A model generated the notes under the pieces. That model searched no databases. It was not told the DNA's origin and saw nothing but the letters and a program-made list of their open reading frames with translations. From assembly GCA_019635355.1 (NCBI GenBank), contig JAHBZQ010000001.1, positions 4,216,001 through 4,280,000 of the forward strand: DNA of 64,000 bases. The letters are read 5' to 3'. This DNA is from Rhizobacter sp. (GTDB lineage: Bacteria; Pseudomonadota; Gammaproteobacteria; Burkholderiales; Burkholderiaceae_C). This document shows, one piece after another, positions 52,871 through 61,833 of the stretch (positions are counted from its first letter, which is position 1; each line of letters opens with the position of its first letter). The position numbers were made by a program, and so were the translations under genes.

Positions 52871-53416
52871 ATGAAAACCAGAGACGTCGTTATCTTTTCG
52901 GGCAAGCGCTTCAAAGTGCCCCAGGGCATTCAGCGCATCGATCACCGCGCCACCCACGGCTGGCAACTCCGCTACGGCGGCACCAAGCTCTTCTCAGACG
53001 GCACCACCGATGGCAGCGGCGCTGCGGCATCGCTGAAAGCGGCCACCGAGGAGTTGCTCAAGCGCATTGCCAAGCTGCCCGCCCCGTCGAGGCTGCAACG
53101 CAAACCGAGCGAAAACAAGACCACCGACCTGCCCGTGGGCATCTCCGGGCCCATCGTGCGGCAACGCCCCGGGGCCAAGGTGCGCGAGTGCAACCTGTCG
53201 GTGTCCTTGCCGCGCTACGGCATGGTGCCGCGTCGCAGCACGATCTACATCGGCAACGAGAACACCTACACCGTGCAGCGGTTCGAAGATGCGTTGGCGC
53301 GTGCGATCAAGCTGCGTGAAGACGCCGAAGCCACGTATCGCCGCGACGCCACGCGGGCCAAGCGGGCCGACGCCCAGCGGTTGGCGGAGAAGCAGCGCCC
53401 ACGCCGTTCGGCCTGA
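52871..53416 (+). CDS. Unknown protein with two AP2-like segments
   Basis: The 181-residue basic protein has two similar halves. The first contains KVPQGIQRIDHRATHGWQLRYGGTKLFSDG, and the second VSLPRYGMVPRRSTIYIGNENTYTVQRFEDALARAIKLR. Each has a short beta-rich stretch followed by a helix with Ala/Glu/Lys, reminiscent of AP2/ERF-like DNA-binding domains found in integrases and phage proteins. The C-terminal tail is very rich in Arg, Ala and Lys. The resemblance is weak, so I leave it as hypothetical, possibly nucleic-acid binding. Confidence 0.65.
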   Translation: MKTRDVVIFSGKRFKVPQGIQRIDHRATHGWQLRYGGTKLFSDGTTDGSGAAASLKAATEELLKRIAKLPAPSRLQRKPSENKTTDLPVGISGPIVRQRPGAKVRECNLSVSLPRYGMVPRRSTIYIGNENTYTVQRFEDALARAIKLREDAEATYRRDATRAKRADAQRLAEKQRPRRSA

Positions 53417-53432
53417 GCGAGACCTTCGCAGC

Positions 53433-54089
53433 TCAGCCCGTGCCGGGCTGCTGCGAGTCTTCGAAACTGGCGCGATAGCCACCGAGCGGCGCGTGGTCGC
53501 TCAGGCGTGCCTTCATGGAGTCGATCCAGTCGGGCGGCGTCTGGGGTTCGTCGCGCGCGGCCACCCGCAGCGCCGCGAGGATGCCGGCCGCCGCCAGCAG
53601 GTACAGCACCAGCGCGGGCAGCAGCACCTCGGCCATCGAGCGGCTGTGGTTCCAGCTGCGCGCCACGCCGAGGAAGGCGCAGTACAGCCAGAGTGTGTTC
53701 GACAGGGCCACCGGCAGCGCCACGCTGAGGTGGTCGCGCCACGTCCAGACCGACACACGGTGCGGCCTGGCCAGGCGCGGGAAGGTGATGCGATGCAGCA
53801 CGAAGGCATTCACGCACAGCAGCGCCACCAGCAGCATCTTGGCCTGCAGCTTCGGGTTGTCGAAATAGGTGGGTGAGGCCTGGAGGTTCAGCAGGATCGT
53901 GCCCGCCCCCGACACGCACAGCACGATGAGCGCGATGGCGATCACCTGCCGCTCGAAACGCCGCGGTGGCCGGATGATGCAGCGGTAGCGCGCCATCTTC
54001 GCGAGCAGGCGAAGGTCGGTCGTGAGGATGAGCCCGAGCGCCAGGCAGGTGGCCATCAGGTGTGCATAGCTGAGCAGCAGTTTGTCCAT
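53433..54089 (-). CDS. Predicted integral membrane protein
   Basis: The 218-residue protein has about five transmembrane helices. It starts MDKLLLSYAHLMATCLALGLILTTDLRLLAKM, with a conserved-looking His in the first helix, then VIAIALIVLCVSGAGTILLNL and two further hydrophobic blocks. The cytosolic C-terminus is charged. The His and topology recall small heme- or quinone-linked membrane proteins, but I cannot assign a family. I start at the ATG matching the first helix; the frame is open another 33 codons upstream. Confidence 0.75.
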   Translation of the reverse strand: MDKLLLSYAHLMATCLALGLILTTDLRLLAKMARYRCIIRPPRRFERQVIAIALIVLCVSGAGTILLNLQASPTYFDNPKLQAKMLLVALLCVNAFVLHRITFPRLARPHRVSVWTWRDHLSVALPVALSNTLWLYCAFLGVARSWNHSRSMAEVLLPALVLYLLAAAGILAALRVAARDEPQTPPDWIDSMKARLSDHAPLGGYRASFEDSQQPGTG

Positions 54090-54349
54090 GTGCCTGAAAA
54101 GTGCATGCTTGTGCAGATTGGAGTATCCAGCGCACCGAGCTGGGGGTGGAGAGGGCTTACACGGTCTCTCCGGCGGAACGTCAAGCACATGTCATTCCTC
54201 TTGTGGCGGGCTCGCAGTTCGCATAGAAACGAGCGCTTTCGATAAAAAGCGAAAAGCAGGCAAGCGCGCATCGCGCGCAAATGCTTTCGTTTTGGCTGCG
54301 TTCCCACACTCATGCGCCGCAGAGGCCGTCCACCACAGGAGACATCCCG

Positions 54350-55348
54350 ATGATTCATTCCCGCCGCCACCACCTCATCGCCCTGGCCAGCCTCGGCGCG
54401 CTCGGCCTGCCCGGCTGCGGCACGCTCGGCCCGGCCCCCGCGCCGACCTTCACTTTGCCGATGGCCGATGGCACGCCGCTCTTCGTGCGCCGCTGGCTGG
54501 CGGTGAGCGGCACGCCCAAGGGGGTGGTGCAGGTCATCCACGGTGCGGCCGAGCACAGTGCCCGCTACGACCGCTTCGCGAAGCACCTCAACCGCGAGGG
54601 CTGGCTGGTCTACGCCGACGACCACCGCGGCCATGCCAACACCCGCGTGCGCACCAAGGCGCTGGGCGACGCCGGCCCCGACGCGTGGAACAAGTTCGTC
54701 ACCGACGAGAAGGCCCTTACCGACCACATCAAGCAGCAGCACCCGGGGCTGAAGGTCTTCCTGCTCGGCCACAGCATGGGCTCGTTCATCGCGCAGGACT
54801 ACGTGCAGCGCTACGGCAACGCCGTGGCCGGCGTGGTGCTCTCGGGCAGCAACGGTGTGCTGGCGAACGCCGACCAGACGGTGGCCGCGGTGCGCGACTT
54901 GGCGAAGAAAGACCCGCTCGGCCCCTCGCCGGTGTTCGCCTCGGTGTTCGAGTCGTTCAACAAGCCCTTCACCGGCAAGGCCGGCTTCGAGTGGCTGAGC
55001 CGCGACGCGGCTGAGGTCAAGAAATACACCGACGACCCGACCTGCGGCTTCCCGTTCAGCAACGAGCTCGTCGCCGACTTCTTCACCGGCCTGCGTGACC
55101 TCTGGAACCCGGCCAACGAAGCGCGCATCCCGAAGGGCATGCCGATCTACGTGGTCTCGGGCGACCAGGACCCGGTCAGCGGCAACACCGCCGGCCTCAA
55201 GATCCTCCTGGCCAACTACCAGCGCTACGGCCTCACCGACGTGCAGCACAAGTTCTACCCCGGCGCGCGGCACGAGATCCTGAACGAGACCAACCGCGAG
55301 GAGGTCGAGCGCGACATCATCGCGTGGCTCAACGCCAAACGAGGCTGA
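54350..55348 (+). CDS. Lipoprotein alpha/beta hydrolase (monoacylglycerol lipase-like)
   Basis: The 332-residue protein has a signal peptide with lipobox LPGC (Cys23-24 region), followed by a serine aminopeptidase S33-type hydrolase domain: VVQVIHGAAEHSARYDRFAKHLNREGW, nucleophile elbow LLGHSMGSFIAQDY, Asp in VVSGDQDPVS and His in YPGARHEILNE. It resembles lysophospholipase/monoglyceride lipases such as PldB. Being a lipoprotein, it would act at the periplasmic face of a membrane. The true lipid substrate is unknown. Confidence 0.9.
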   Translation: MIHSRRHHLIALASLGALGLPGCGTLGPAPAPTFTLPMADGTPLFVRRWLAVSGTPKGVVQVIHGAAEHSARYDRFAKHLNREGWLVYADDHRGHANTRVRTKALGDAGPDAWNKFVTDEKALTDHIKQQHPGLKVFLLGHSMGSFIAQDYVQRYGNAVAGVVLSGSNGVLANADQTVAAVRDLAKKDPLGPSPVFASVFESFNKPFTGKAGFEWLSRDAAEVKKYTDDPTCGFPFSNELVADFFTGLRDLWNPANEARIPKGMPIYVVSGDQDPVSGNTAGLKILLANYQRYGLTDVQHKFYPGARHEILNETNREEVERDIIAWLNAKRG

Positions 55349-55376
55349 GCCGCAAGGCTTGTGTATCGTCGGGCGC

Positions 55377-55841
55377 ATGCAGGAAGACAGACGTTATGCG
55401 CCCCCCGCCGCCGCGCTGCGGGACGAGGAGGCCGAGCGCCTCGTGAGCGAACGCCCGGCGCAGGTGCGCTGGGCTTCGGTGCTGCTGTGGCTGAGCTTCA
55501 CGCTCGGCTGCGCGCTCTCGGTCTACGAACTCGGCACGCGGGGCGACCCGTCGGAGCACGCGCCGGTGGTCGACGCGGTGGTGGCCGGCATCACCTTCGG
55601 CGCGCTGGCCCTGGGCGCCTTCCTCAACGTGATGATCTACCGCGGCCACAACTGGGCGCGCATCTTCTACCTCGTGCTCACCCTCGTGTCGCTGGTGCTG
55701 CTGCTCGTGCCGGCTGACGAAGGCGCGGTGCTCACGCTCACCGAGAAGATCGCCTATGCGGTGTCGTCGCTGCTCGACGTCAGCGCGATGGTGCTCGTCT
55801 TCACCCGGCCGGGCGCGCTCTGGTTCAAGCGAAAGCGCTGA
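55377..55841 (+). CDS. Small four-helix membrane protein
   Basis: The 154-residue protein has a charged N-terminus (QEDRRYAPPAAALRDEEAERL) and four hydrophobic helices (about 38-56, 70-90, 98-116 and 128-147). The pattern, with a proline-rich cytosolic start and a YRGHNWARIFY segment between helices 2 and 3, is common in small unannotated proteobacterial membrane proteins. Function unknown. Confidence 0.75.
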   Translation: MQEDRRYAPPAAALRDEEAERLVSERPAQVRWASVLLWLSFTLGCALSVYELGTRGDPSEHAPVVDAVVAGITFGALALGAFLNVMIYRGHNWARIFYLVLTLVSLVLLLVPADEGAVLTLTEKIAYAVSSLLDVSAMVLVFTRPGALWFKRKR

Positions 55842-55851
55842 AAGCGGCGGC

Positions 55852-56988
55852 CTAGAACGGCAGCAGCTTCAGGTTGCCCAGCCGCTCGACCAGCCACACC
55901 CCGGCGAGCAGCGCGATGAGCACCGAGCCGCCGAGGAAGATGAGCCGGCGATAGACCCAATGCCGGCGCAGCGCAAACGCCACCGGCAGGAAGAGCGCCA
56001 CGATCGCGAGCTGCCCCACTTCGACGCCGAGGTTGAAGCCCACGAGGGCGAGCAGCAGCGCGTCGGCCGGCAGGCCGAGGTCCTGCAGCACGCTCGCAAA
56101 GCCGAAACCGTGGATGAGCCCGAAGCAGAAGGCCACCAGCCAGCGCCGGCCTTCGACCACCGGCCGCAGGTTGTTGAGCGCGGCCAGCACCACCGAGGCC
56201 GCGATCGCCGACTCGACCCAGCGCGAGGGCAGCGTGATCCAGCCGAGCGTGGCGAGCGACAGCGTGATCGAGTGCGCCACGGTGAAGGCGGTGACGATCT
56301 TGGCCACGTCCCAGAAGGCGACGCGGAAGCTCTTCGCCGGCTCCCAACGCGGCTTGCGCCACAGCAGCACCGCCGGCAGCAGCAGCGAGACGAGGAAGAG
56401 GATGTGGTCGAAGCCGATCCAGATGTGCCACACGCCTTCGCGTGCGTAGTCGATGAACTGCGACCAGCGGGTGATCTTCGCCAGCTCGAAGGTCTGTTGC
56501 GGCGCTTCGGGGCCGAACACGGCGCTGCGTGCACCCGCCGCGGTGTGGAGGTTGAGCAGGCCGCGGTGCTGCGGGTCGAGTTCGGCGAAGAGGCGGTAGT
56601 CGAGCGTCAGCGTGGTGGGCGACGCGACCGGGCAGCGGATGGCGAGCTGCAGCACACTGTAGGCGCCGTCGGTGTGGTGGTCGACCAATTGCTCCGGCAC
56701 GTCGATCTGGCAGGGCTGGCCATCGGTCTGCAGCTTCAGGCGCGCCAGCGCATAGGCGGCGATCTCGGGGTGCCGGGCACGCGTTTCGCCCCAGGTGATG
56801 CGGCCGTCGCCATCGCCATCGAGGCCGATCGCGAAATCGAGGTCGCGCAGGGCGATGTCCCATTGGCCGCTGATGCTGCCGGGCTCCGCGCGGATCATGA
56901 GGTAGCTGTCGGAAGGCTTGTGCGCCTGCACGAGACCGGCAGCGGCCAGCAGGAGCAGGGCGCCGAGCCAGCGCAGGAGGTGCCTCAT
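55852..56988 (-). CDS. HupE/UreJ-family membrane protein
   Basis: The 378-residue protein has a signal peptide (to about residue 23, VQAHKPSDSYL), a periplasmic domain of about 150 residues with an EF-hand-like calcium loop DGDGDGRIT, and a C-terminal HupE/UreJ_2 membrane part with six to seven helices. That part has EGVWHIWIGFDHILFLVSLLL, AHSITLSLATLG, FGLIHGFGFASVL and NLGVEVGQLAIV. The His residues in these helices suggest metal (nickel or cobalt) transport or binding. Its start overlaps the stop of the TPR gene. Confidence 0.88.
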   Translation of the reverse strand: MRHLLRWLGALLLLAAAGLVQAHKPSDSYLMIRAEPGSISGQWDIALRDLDFAIGLDGDGDGRITWGETRARHPEIAAYALARLKLQTDGQPCQIDVPEQLVDHHTDGAYSVLQLAIRCPVASPTTLTLDYRLFAELDPQHRGLLNLHTAAGARSAVFGPEAPQQTFELAKITRWSQFIDYAREGVWHIWIGFDHILFLVSLLLPAVLLWRKPRWEPAKSFRVAFWDVAKIVTAFTVAHSITLSLATLGWITLPSRWVESAIAASVVLAALNNLRPVVEGRRWLVAFCFGLIHGFGFASVLQDLGLPADALLLALVGFNLGVEVGQLAIVALFLPVAFALRRHWVYRRLIFLGGSVLIALLAGVWLVERLGNLKLLPF

Positions 56989-58181
56989 CGCATGCCCTTC
57001 AGCCGTGTGGCCAGCGAGTGCAGCGCGGCACTTTCGATGTGCGAGCTGGCCATCCACTGCAGCACCGGCTCGGCGGCGGCCGGCTCGCGCGCGGCGATGG
57101 CCGCTTCGAGCAGGGCGCGTGCGTCGGCCGGCTCGCGCTGCACGGCGTAGTTGCGGCGGGCGAGCTCGAGCGCGCGTTTCGCGTCACCAAGCACGGCCAG
57201 CACGAAGCGCGACTCTTCCTTCTCGTGCGTGGCGTCGCCGCGCAGCCGGGCCGCGTCGAAGCGGGCGGCGAGGTCGGCCTGCCACGCCTTGAGCGAGGGG
57301 TGTTGCAGCGCCTTGGCCGCCAGCACCAGGCGCAGCAGGAGCAGGTCGGAGCGGCCCTTGCCGTCGAGCAGGGTCAGCACCTCGGCCGGGCGCTTCTGGT
57401 CGAGCAGGAAGTCGGCGTAGGCGGCGAGCAGGTAGCCGTCGGTGAGCTGCAGCGCGAGCGCGCGGCGGTAGGCTGCTTCGGCTTCGGCGTGGCGCCCGCG
57501 GCGTTCCTCGGTTTCGGCCAGGCGGGTCAGCACCCACAGCTGCTCGTCGGCGGGCGCCGCGGGCTGCGCGGCAAGCGCGTCTTGCAGCGCGCGGGCGGCG
57601 GCGTCGGCGCGGCCGCTCAGCGAGTCGACGCTCGCCTTGCAGGCCACGCCGATCAGCGGGGTGACCAGGGCGGCGGCACGCTCGCACGCTGTGCGCGCCG
57701 CCGCGTAGTCGGCCCGCACGAGGTGGATGGCGGCCTGCCAGCCCCAGGCCTCGGCGAGGGTGGGGTCTTGGGCCGCGGCGGCCGAGAGGTCGGCCAGGGC
57801 GCCGTCGAAGTCGTGGTTGAACTGCCGCAGCACCGCACGCATCACGCGCACGGCGGGCGGCGGCGCGGGCTCCTTCCACCACGGCGCGAGCGCGGCCTGG
57901 GCGTAGCCGATGTAGCGAGGGTCGCCTTCGGCGGCCACTTCCTCGTAATAGCGGCGGGCGAGGCGCACGGCGAGCTCGGCGTCGGTCGGGTTGCGTGAAA
58001 GGCTGGCGCGCAGCTCACGCATCTCGCGCGCCCGTGGGGCGGTGGTGCGGGTGCTCAGGGTTTCCAGCAGGGTGTCGTCGGAGGCCGGCCGGTAGGGCGC
58101 GGCGATGGCCACACTTGCGCAAACCCCCACGAGAGGCGCCAGGAGCCAGGCAGCATGGCGGGCGGTGTCGATCAGTCGCAT
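56985..58181 (-). CDS. TPR-repeat protein, periplasmic
   Basis: The 398-residue protein has a signal peptide (MRLIDTARHAAWLLAPLVGVCASVAIAAPYRP) and tetratricopeptide repeats across most of its length, for example RVMRAVLRQFNHDFDGALADLSAAAAQDPTLAEAWGW and ETEERRGRHAEAEAAYRRALALQLTDGYLLAAYADFL. TPRs mediate protein-protein contacts. It is translationally coupled to the HupE-like gene, so the two probably act together at the cell envelope, possibly in metal handling. I chose the start that gives a proper signal peptide. Confidence 0.85.
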   Translation of the reverse strand: MRLIDTARHAAWLLAPLVGVCASVAIAAPYRPASDDTLLETLSTRTTAPRAREMRELRASLSRNPTDAELAVRLARRYYEEVAAEGDPRYIGYAQAALAPWWKEPAPPPAVRVMRAVLRQFNHDFDGALADLSAAAAQDPTLAEAWGWQAAIHLVRADYAAARTACERAAALVTPLIGVACKASVDSLSGRADAAARALQDALAAQPAAPADEQLWVLTRLAETEERRGRHAEAEAAYRRALALQLTDGYLLAAYADFLLDQKRPAEVLTLLDGKGRSDLLLLRLVLAAKALQHPSLKAWQADLAARFDAARLRGDATHEKEESRFVLAVLGDAKRALELARRNYAVQREPADARALLEAAIAAREPAAAEPVLQWMASSHIESAALHSLATRLKGMR

Positions 58182-58403
58182 GGGGGCCACAGAAGGGAGC
58201 GCGGATGGTAGCAACCGCGTCACGATTGGTCGCAGAATGCGCGCCGGCCCTGTCAACGAAACCAGGCACCTCCCGTTGTGGCAGGTGTCAGCTTCATCCG
58301 GTTCATTGGCGTGGGGCTGATTCCGACACGGCGAGCCCTGGTCGCAGAGGGCCGTTGCGGAATGGCGAGCCAGTGTTCGTTTCAACCACCCAAGGAAATA
58401 CCC

Positions 58404-58592
58404 ATGAGCAAGCTTCTCTCTTCCCTGATCGTCGCCGCTTTTGCCCTGACCGCCGCGGGCGCCCAGGCCGCTTCCCACGCCGGTGCTGCCCCGATGAAGG
58501 CCAGCGAAGCCAAGCCCGCTGCCAGCGGCGCCAAGAAGGCCGAGAAGAAGGCTGAAAAGAAGGCCGAGAAGAAGGAAGAAGCCAAGAAGTAA
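58404..58592 (+). CDS. Small secreted Ala/Lys/Glu-rich protein
   Basis: The 62-residue precursor has a clear signal peptide (KLLSSLIVAAFALTAAGAQA). The mature part of about 40 residues is almost only Ala, Lys, Glu, Ser and Pro, ending in tandem AEKK repeats. A good AAGGAAAT site precedes it and a strong terminator follows. Similar tiny basic periplasmic proteins are widespread in betaproteobacteria with unknown function. Confidence 0.8.
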   Translation: MSKLLSSLIVAAFALTAAGAQAASHAGAAPMKASEAKPAASGAKKAEKKAEKKAEKKEEAKK

Positions 58593-58611
58593 ATCGCTTC
58601 GGCTTCAAGCG

Positions 58612-58646
58612 AAAAGGGCAGGTACCGCACCTGCCCTTTTTTCTTG
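58612..58646 (+). terminator. Intrinsic terminator after the small secreted protein
   Basis: AAAAGGGCAGGT and ACCTGCCCTTTT form a strong hairpin with a five-base loop, followed by TTCTTG. It can serve the plus-strand gene and, because of the A-run on the left, also the convergent gene. Confidence 0.92.
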
Positions 58647-58672
58647 TCTAACGAAAAATCGGTGGGGCCTTC

Positions 58673-59050
58673 TCAGGCCTCCCAGCGCCACAGGGCGCGC
58701 AGCATGACGCCGATGGGCTGAGGCTTGGCCGGCATGGGGGCCGGCGCGGCCGGTGGCAACGGGGCGCCGCGGTGGACGAACCAAGCTGCGAAGCGCGCGA
58801 GCACCCACGCCATCGCCACGAAGAGCCCCATGCCCGCCACCGCAAACATCACCAGCAGCGCGCCGTGCACCCAGTTCTCGCCGAGCGCGCAGAACAGCAC
58901 CGCCGCCAGCACCGCAATGCCCGCCGCGCGCCGGCTGCCGCGGGCCTCGAGCATGCCGCCCAGCGCCAGCGCGTAGCAGGCCACGAAGGCCCAGGCGCAG
59001 ACCATCTGCAAGAGGCTCAGCTTGTTCAGCGAGACGGTGATGTCATCCAT
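58673..59050 (-). CDS. Small predicted membrane protein
   Basis: The 125-residue protein has three to four hydrophobic helices (about 10-32, 38-55, 60-90) and a proline-rich C-terminus (PLPPAAPAPMPAKPQP). I start at MDDITVSLNKLSLLQ, upstream of the first helix; further in-frame ATGs upstream lack ribosome sites. No family recognised. It is convergent with the small secreted protein and shares its terminator. Confidence 0.65.
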   Translation of the reverse strand: MDDITVSLNKLSLLQMVCAWAFVACYALALGGMLEARGSRRAAGIAVLAAVLFCALGENWVHGALLVMFAVAGMGLFVAMAWVLARFAAWFVHRGAPLPPAAPAPMPAKPQPIGVMLRALWRWEA

Positions 59051-59271
59051 GGGCGAAAGCATAGACATCTCAGGCGTGTAACGGATGTCAGAAAAAGCCG
59101 TGTTGTGCGCTCTTCCACCGAGATGAGGGAGTGCACATGGGTGCTCTTGTGACAGTCGTGAGAAGGGCTGTCCGCCCTCCGTGCAAAACATCTCGTTCGG
59201 CTGGACGCAACGCCCGGCTTTGGTGCCGGTGCTAGATTGCCGCCCGACTTCAACCACCACGGGAGACACCC

Positions 59272-59691
59272 ATGAGCACCGAGACTTCTACCGCCGTGCG
59301 CGCAACCCTGGGCGCGATCGGCATCGGCGTGCGCGACCTGCAGCGCTCGGCCGATTTCTACCAGCGTGTGCTCGGCATGAAGCAGCTGCAGACCTTCAAG
59401 CTGCCCTACATGGACGAGATCGTGCTGGGCCTGGAAGGCGGCCGCGGCTCGGCCATCGTGCTCATGCACTGGACCGACGGCTCCGAGCGCCACTACGGCA
59501 GCAACGGCATCAAGCTCGTCTTCTACGTGCCCGACCCCAAGGCCACCGCGCAGCGCTTTCGCGAAGAAGGCCTGGAGGTGGTGCGCGAGCCCGCGCCCGT
59601 GCCGGGACTGGGCAATGCGGTGGTCGGGTTCGCGAAAGACCCCGACGGCCACCTGATCGAGCTGCTGCAGGCCACCGGCCGCCCCGCCTGA
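59272..59691 (+). CDS. VOC/glyoxalase-family protein
   Basis: The 139-residue vicinal oxygen chelate protein has two beta-alpha-beta modules: GIGVRDLQRSADFYQRVLGMKQLQTFKLPYMDE and KLVFYVPDPKATAQRFREEGLEVV, ending FAKDPDGHLIELLQ, where the Glu is the usual metal ligand. The first-module ligand His is not obvious, so it may be a lyase or dioxygenase relative rather than a true glyoxalase I. It lies eight bases before a TetR gene, suggesting co-expression. Confidence 0.87.
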   Translation: MSTETSTAVRATLGAIGIGVRDLQRSADFYQRVLGMKQLQTFKLPYMDEIVLGLEGGRGSAIVLMHWTDGSERHYGSNGIKLVFYVPDPKATAQRFREEGLEVVREPAPVPGLGNAVVGFAKDPDGHLIELLQATGRPA

Positions 59692-59699
59692 GCTCGCGC

Positions 59700-60458
59700 A
59701 TGGCGCGCCCCTCGGCCGCACCCGCGGCGCCCAAGCCTCGACTCACGGCGCAGGAGCGGCGCACGCAGATCATGGACAGCGCCACCGGCCTGATCCTCGG
59801 CCGTGGACTCGCGCACTGTTCGCTCGACGAAGTGGCGGTGGCGGCCGGCATCAGCAAGGCGCTCATCTACCGCCACTTCTCGAGCCGCGACGAGCTGCTC
59901 AAGGCGCTGCTCGAGCGCGAGTTCAGCGTGCTGCGCGGCCGCGGCCTCGGGGCCTTCGCGCCCGATGCGCCGTTCGAGCGTGTGCTGCGCCTGTCGACGC
60001 GCCAGGCCTTCGAGTACCTGCATGAGCGCGGCGCCATCCTGCGCGAGCTCTTCAGCGATCGTTCCGCGATCGAGCTGCTGCAGGAGCGCGACCGCAACGA
60101 GCGCATGGAGAGCACGAAGTTCTTCGTCGAGAAATCGATCCGCACCTACGACGTGCCGCCCGAGGTGGCGCAGGTGATCGCCATCATCACCATCAATGCG
60201 CCGGCCGCGGCGGCGCGCGGCTTGCGCCGCTTCGGCTTTGCGCCCGACTTGAGCGCAGATGTCTGGTCGGAGTTCGTGCTCGGGGGGTGGGCTGCGGTGG
60301 CACGCCGCTTTGGCAAGGGCAAAGCCGCCGCGAAAGGGAGAACGGGCAAACCCGCGTCGTTGTCCACAAGCGACAGCACCTCACGTGACAAGCCCCGGAA
60401 GAACCCGAAGAACGCCGCCGCCACAACGGCGAAGCGAAGCGCTTCTCCCAGGCGCTGA
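59700..60458 (+). CDS. TetR-family transcriptional regulator
   Basis: The 252-residue regulator has an N-terminal helix-turn-helix (LAHCSLDEVAVAAGISKALIYRHFSSRDELLKALL) and an all-helical effector domain. The last 60 residues are a low-complexity tail rich in Lys, Ser, Arg and Ala, unusual for the family and perhaps aiding nonspecific DNA binding. It follows a VOC gene and precedes a porin gene whose promoter has a perfect palindrome, a possible target. The ligand is unknown. Confidence 0.88.
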   Translation: MARPSAAPAAPKPRLTAQERRTQIMDSATGLILGRGLAHCSLDEVAVAAGISKALIYRHFSSRDELLKALLEREFSVLRGRGLGAFAPDAPFERVLRLSTRQAFEYLHERGAILRELFSDRSAIELLQERDRNERMESTKFFVEKSIRTYDVPPEVAQVIAIITINAPAAAARGLRRFGFAPDLSADVWSEFVLGGWAAVARRFGKGKAAAKGRTGKPASLSTSDSTSRDKPRKNPKNAAATTAKRSASPRR

Positions 60459-60515
60459 AGCAGCGTCTGCGCGCTTGTTCTGTTTGATGCACTGCAGTGG
60501 AGGGATTCCCCTCGC

Positions 60516-60552
60516 TTGAGCTGCCAGGTCGATTTGTAGACTATTTGTCTAC
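60516..60552 (+). promoter_or_regulatory. Porin promoter with palindromic operator
   Basis: GTAGAC-TATTT-GTCTAC (60536-60552) is a perfect palindrome. TTGAGC (60516-60521) and GACTAT (60539-60544) are spaced by 17 bases as a possible -35/-10 pair overlapping it. The upstream TetR protein is a candidate ligand for the site. Confidence 0.5.
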
Positions 60553-60656
60553 TAAGGTGTCCGCCCAAGATGGCACCGAATGTCCGGGATCACAGAGTGT
60601 GGAACGCACCTGTCTTGCATCGCAAAACAGGGAACAAGGACTGGAGACAAAACGTG

Positions 60657-61787
60657 ATGAAGCGATCGGTGGTGGGTCTGGCCGCAGTGGCGGCGTGTTC
60701 GAGTGCGATGGCGCAAGTGCCGCCCACGCCGGGCGTGGTGATCTACGGTGGTGTCGACGGCAACGTGACACGCGCCAGCGCCACCGGCAAGGAAGCCATC
60801 TGGCAGGTGCGGGACGGCGGCATGTACGTCACCAAGCTCGGCTTCACAGGCCGTGAAGACCTGGGCGGCGGCTACTTCGCGAGCTTCGTGATGGAGTCGC
60901 AGGCCAGCAGCGACACGGGCCTTGGCTCCAACACCAACACGACGAATACGCCCGCCGGTAACACTGCGGCCGGCGGCTTCAACTGGAACCGCAAGTCCAC
61001 CGTGAGCCTGCATTCGCCCCTCGGCGAAGTGCGCTTCGGCCGCGACTACACCACGACCTTCGTGCCCACCACCTACATGGACCCGTTCTTCAGCGCCGGC
61101 GTGGCCAGCGCAGTGAACTTCCAGGTGTTCTACACGCAGACCGTGGCACCGCCCCCGCTCGTGCGGGCCAGCAACATGGTCGGCTACTACATTCCCGCAA
61201 CCTGGGTGCCCGGCCTGTACGCCTACGCGCAGGTGGCCGCCGGTGAAGGCACCGGCGCACGCTTCACCGGCGTGGGCTCGGGCTATCGCCGCGGCCCGCT
61301 GCTTGTGAGCGGCGCGTGGGGCAAGACCAAGGGGCCGCTGCAAGGCAGTGCCGGCCTCTCGGCCTCGACGGTCGCCGGCGACAACAACCTCACCGTCTGG
61401 TCCGTCGGCGCGTCGTATGCGTTCGGTGGCTTCAAGCCGATGTTCTTCTACCAGCGCCAGGTGATGGACCGTTTCGGCCCCGCCGTCGGCACCACCGAAC
61501 TCGACCGCACCGTCGACGACTGGCTGGTGGGTTTCTCCTGGGCCATTGGCGCCAACACCATCAAGGCGTCGTATCAAGAGAAGAACGACAAGGGCATTGC
61601 CAACGTCGACCCCACGCAGATCGGCCTGGGTTATTCGTATCACCTGTCCAAGCGCACCGCGGTGTATGCCAACGCGGTGCAGATCAAGAACAAGAACGGT
61701 GGCTCGTACAGCTTCCTCGCCGGTTACGCGCCGGTGGCCAACGGCACCAGCCGGGCGATCCAGGCGGGCCTGAGCCACAACTTCTGA
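60657..61787 (+). CDS. Gram-negative general porin
   Basis: The 376-residue outer-membrane protein has a signal peptide (KRSVVGLAAVAACSSAMAQV). The porin_4 pattern is evident: VVIYGGVDGNVTRASA, LGFTGREDLGGGYFASFVMESQASSDTG, VSLHSPLGEVRFGRDYTT and the C-terminal aromatic residue in IQAGLSHNF. It is not closely similar to the porin at 39.5-40.6 kb. I use the ATG right after GGAGACAAAACGTG. It is monocistronic, with a terminator 50 bases downstream. Confidence 0.92.
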   Translation: MKRSVVGLAAVAACSSAMAQVPPTPGVVIYGGVDGNVTRASATGKEAIWQVRDGGMYVTKLGFTGREDLGGGYFASFVMESQASSDTGLGSNTNTTNTPAGNTAAGGFNWNRKSTVSLHSPLGEVRFGRDYTTTFVPTTYMDPFFSAGVASAVNFQVFYTQTVAPPPLVRASNMVGYYIPATWVPGLYAYAQVAAGEGTGARFTGVGSGYRRGPLLVSGAWGKTKGPLQGSAGLSASTVAGDNNLTVWSVGASYAFGGFKPMFFYQRQVMDRFGPAVGTTELDRTVDDWLVGFSWAIGANTIKASYQEKNDKGIANVDPTQIGLGYSYHLSKRTAVYANAVQIKNKNGGSYSFLAGYAPVANGTSRAIQAGLSHNF

Positions 61788-61833
61788 GTGTTTTCTAGGC
61801 GGTGCCGGGGTGAGAGTCCGGCTGCATGCTTGC

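Noticed and set aside
54090..54188. N-terminal extension of the membrane protein gene at 53433-54089
   Set aside because: The extra 33 codons are proline/arginine-rich without a ribosome site and would place a charged tail before the first membrane helix.
58182..58403. Possible cobalamin or TPP riboswitch upstream of the TPR-HupE operon
   Set aside because: Some GC-rich stretches look riboswitch-like, but I could not find the B12 box, the TPP CTGAGA/ACC motif or another class signature on either strand.
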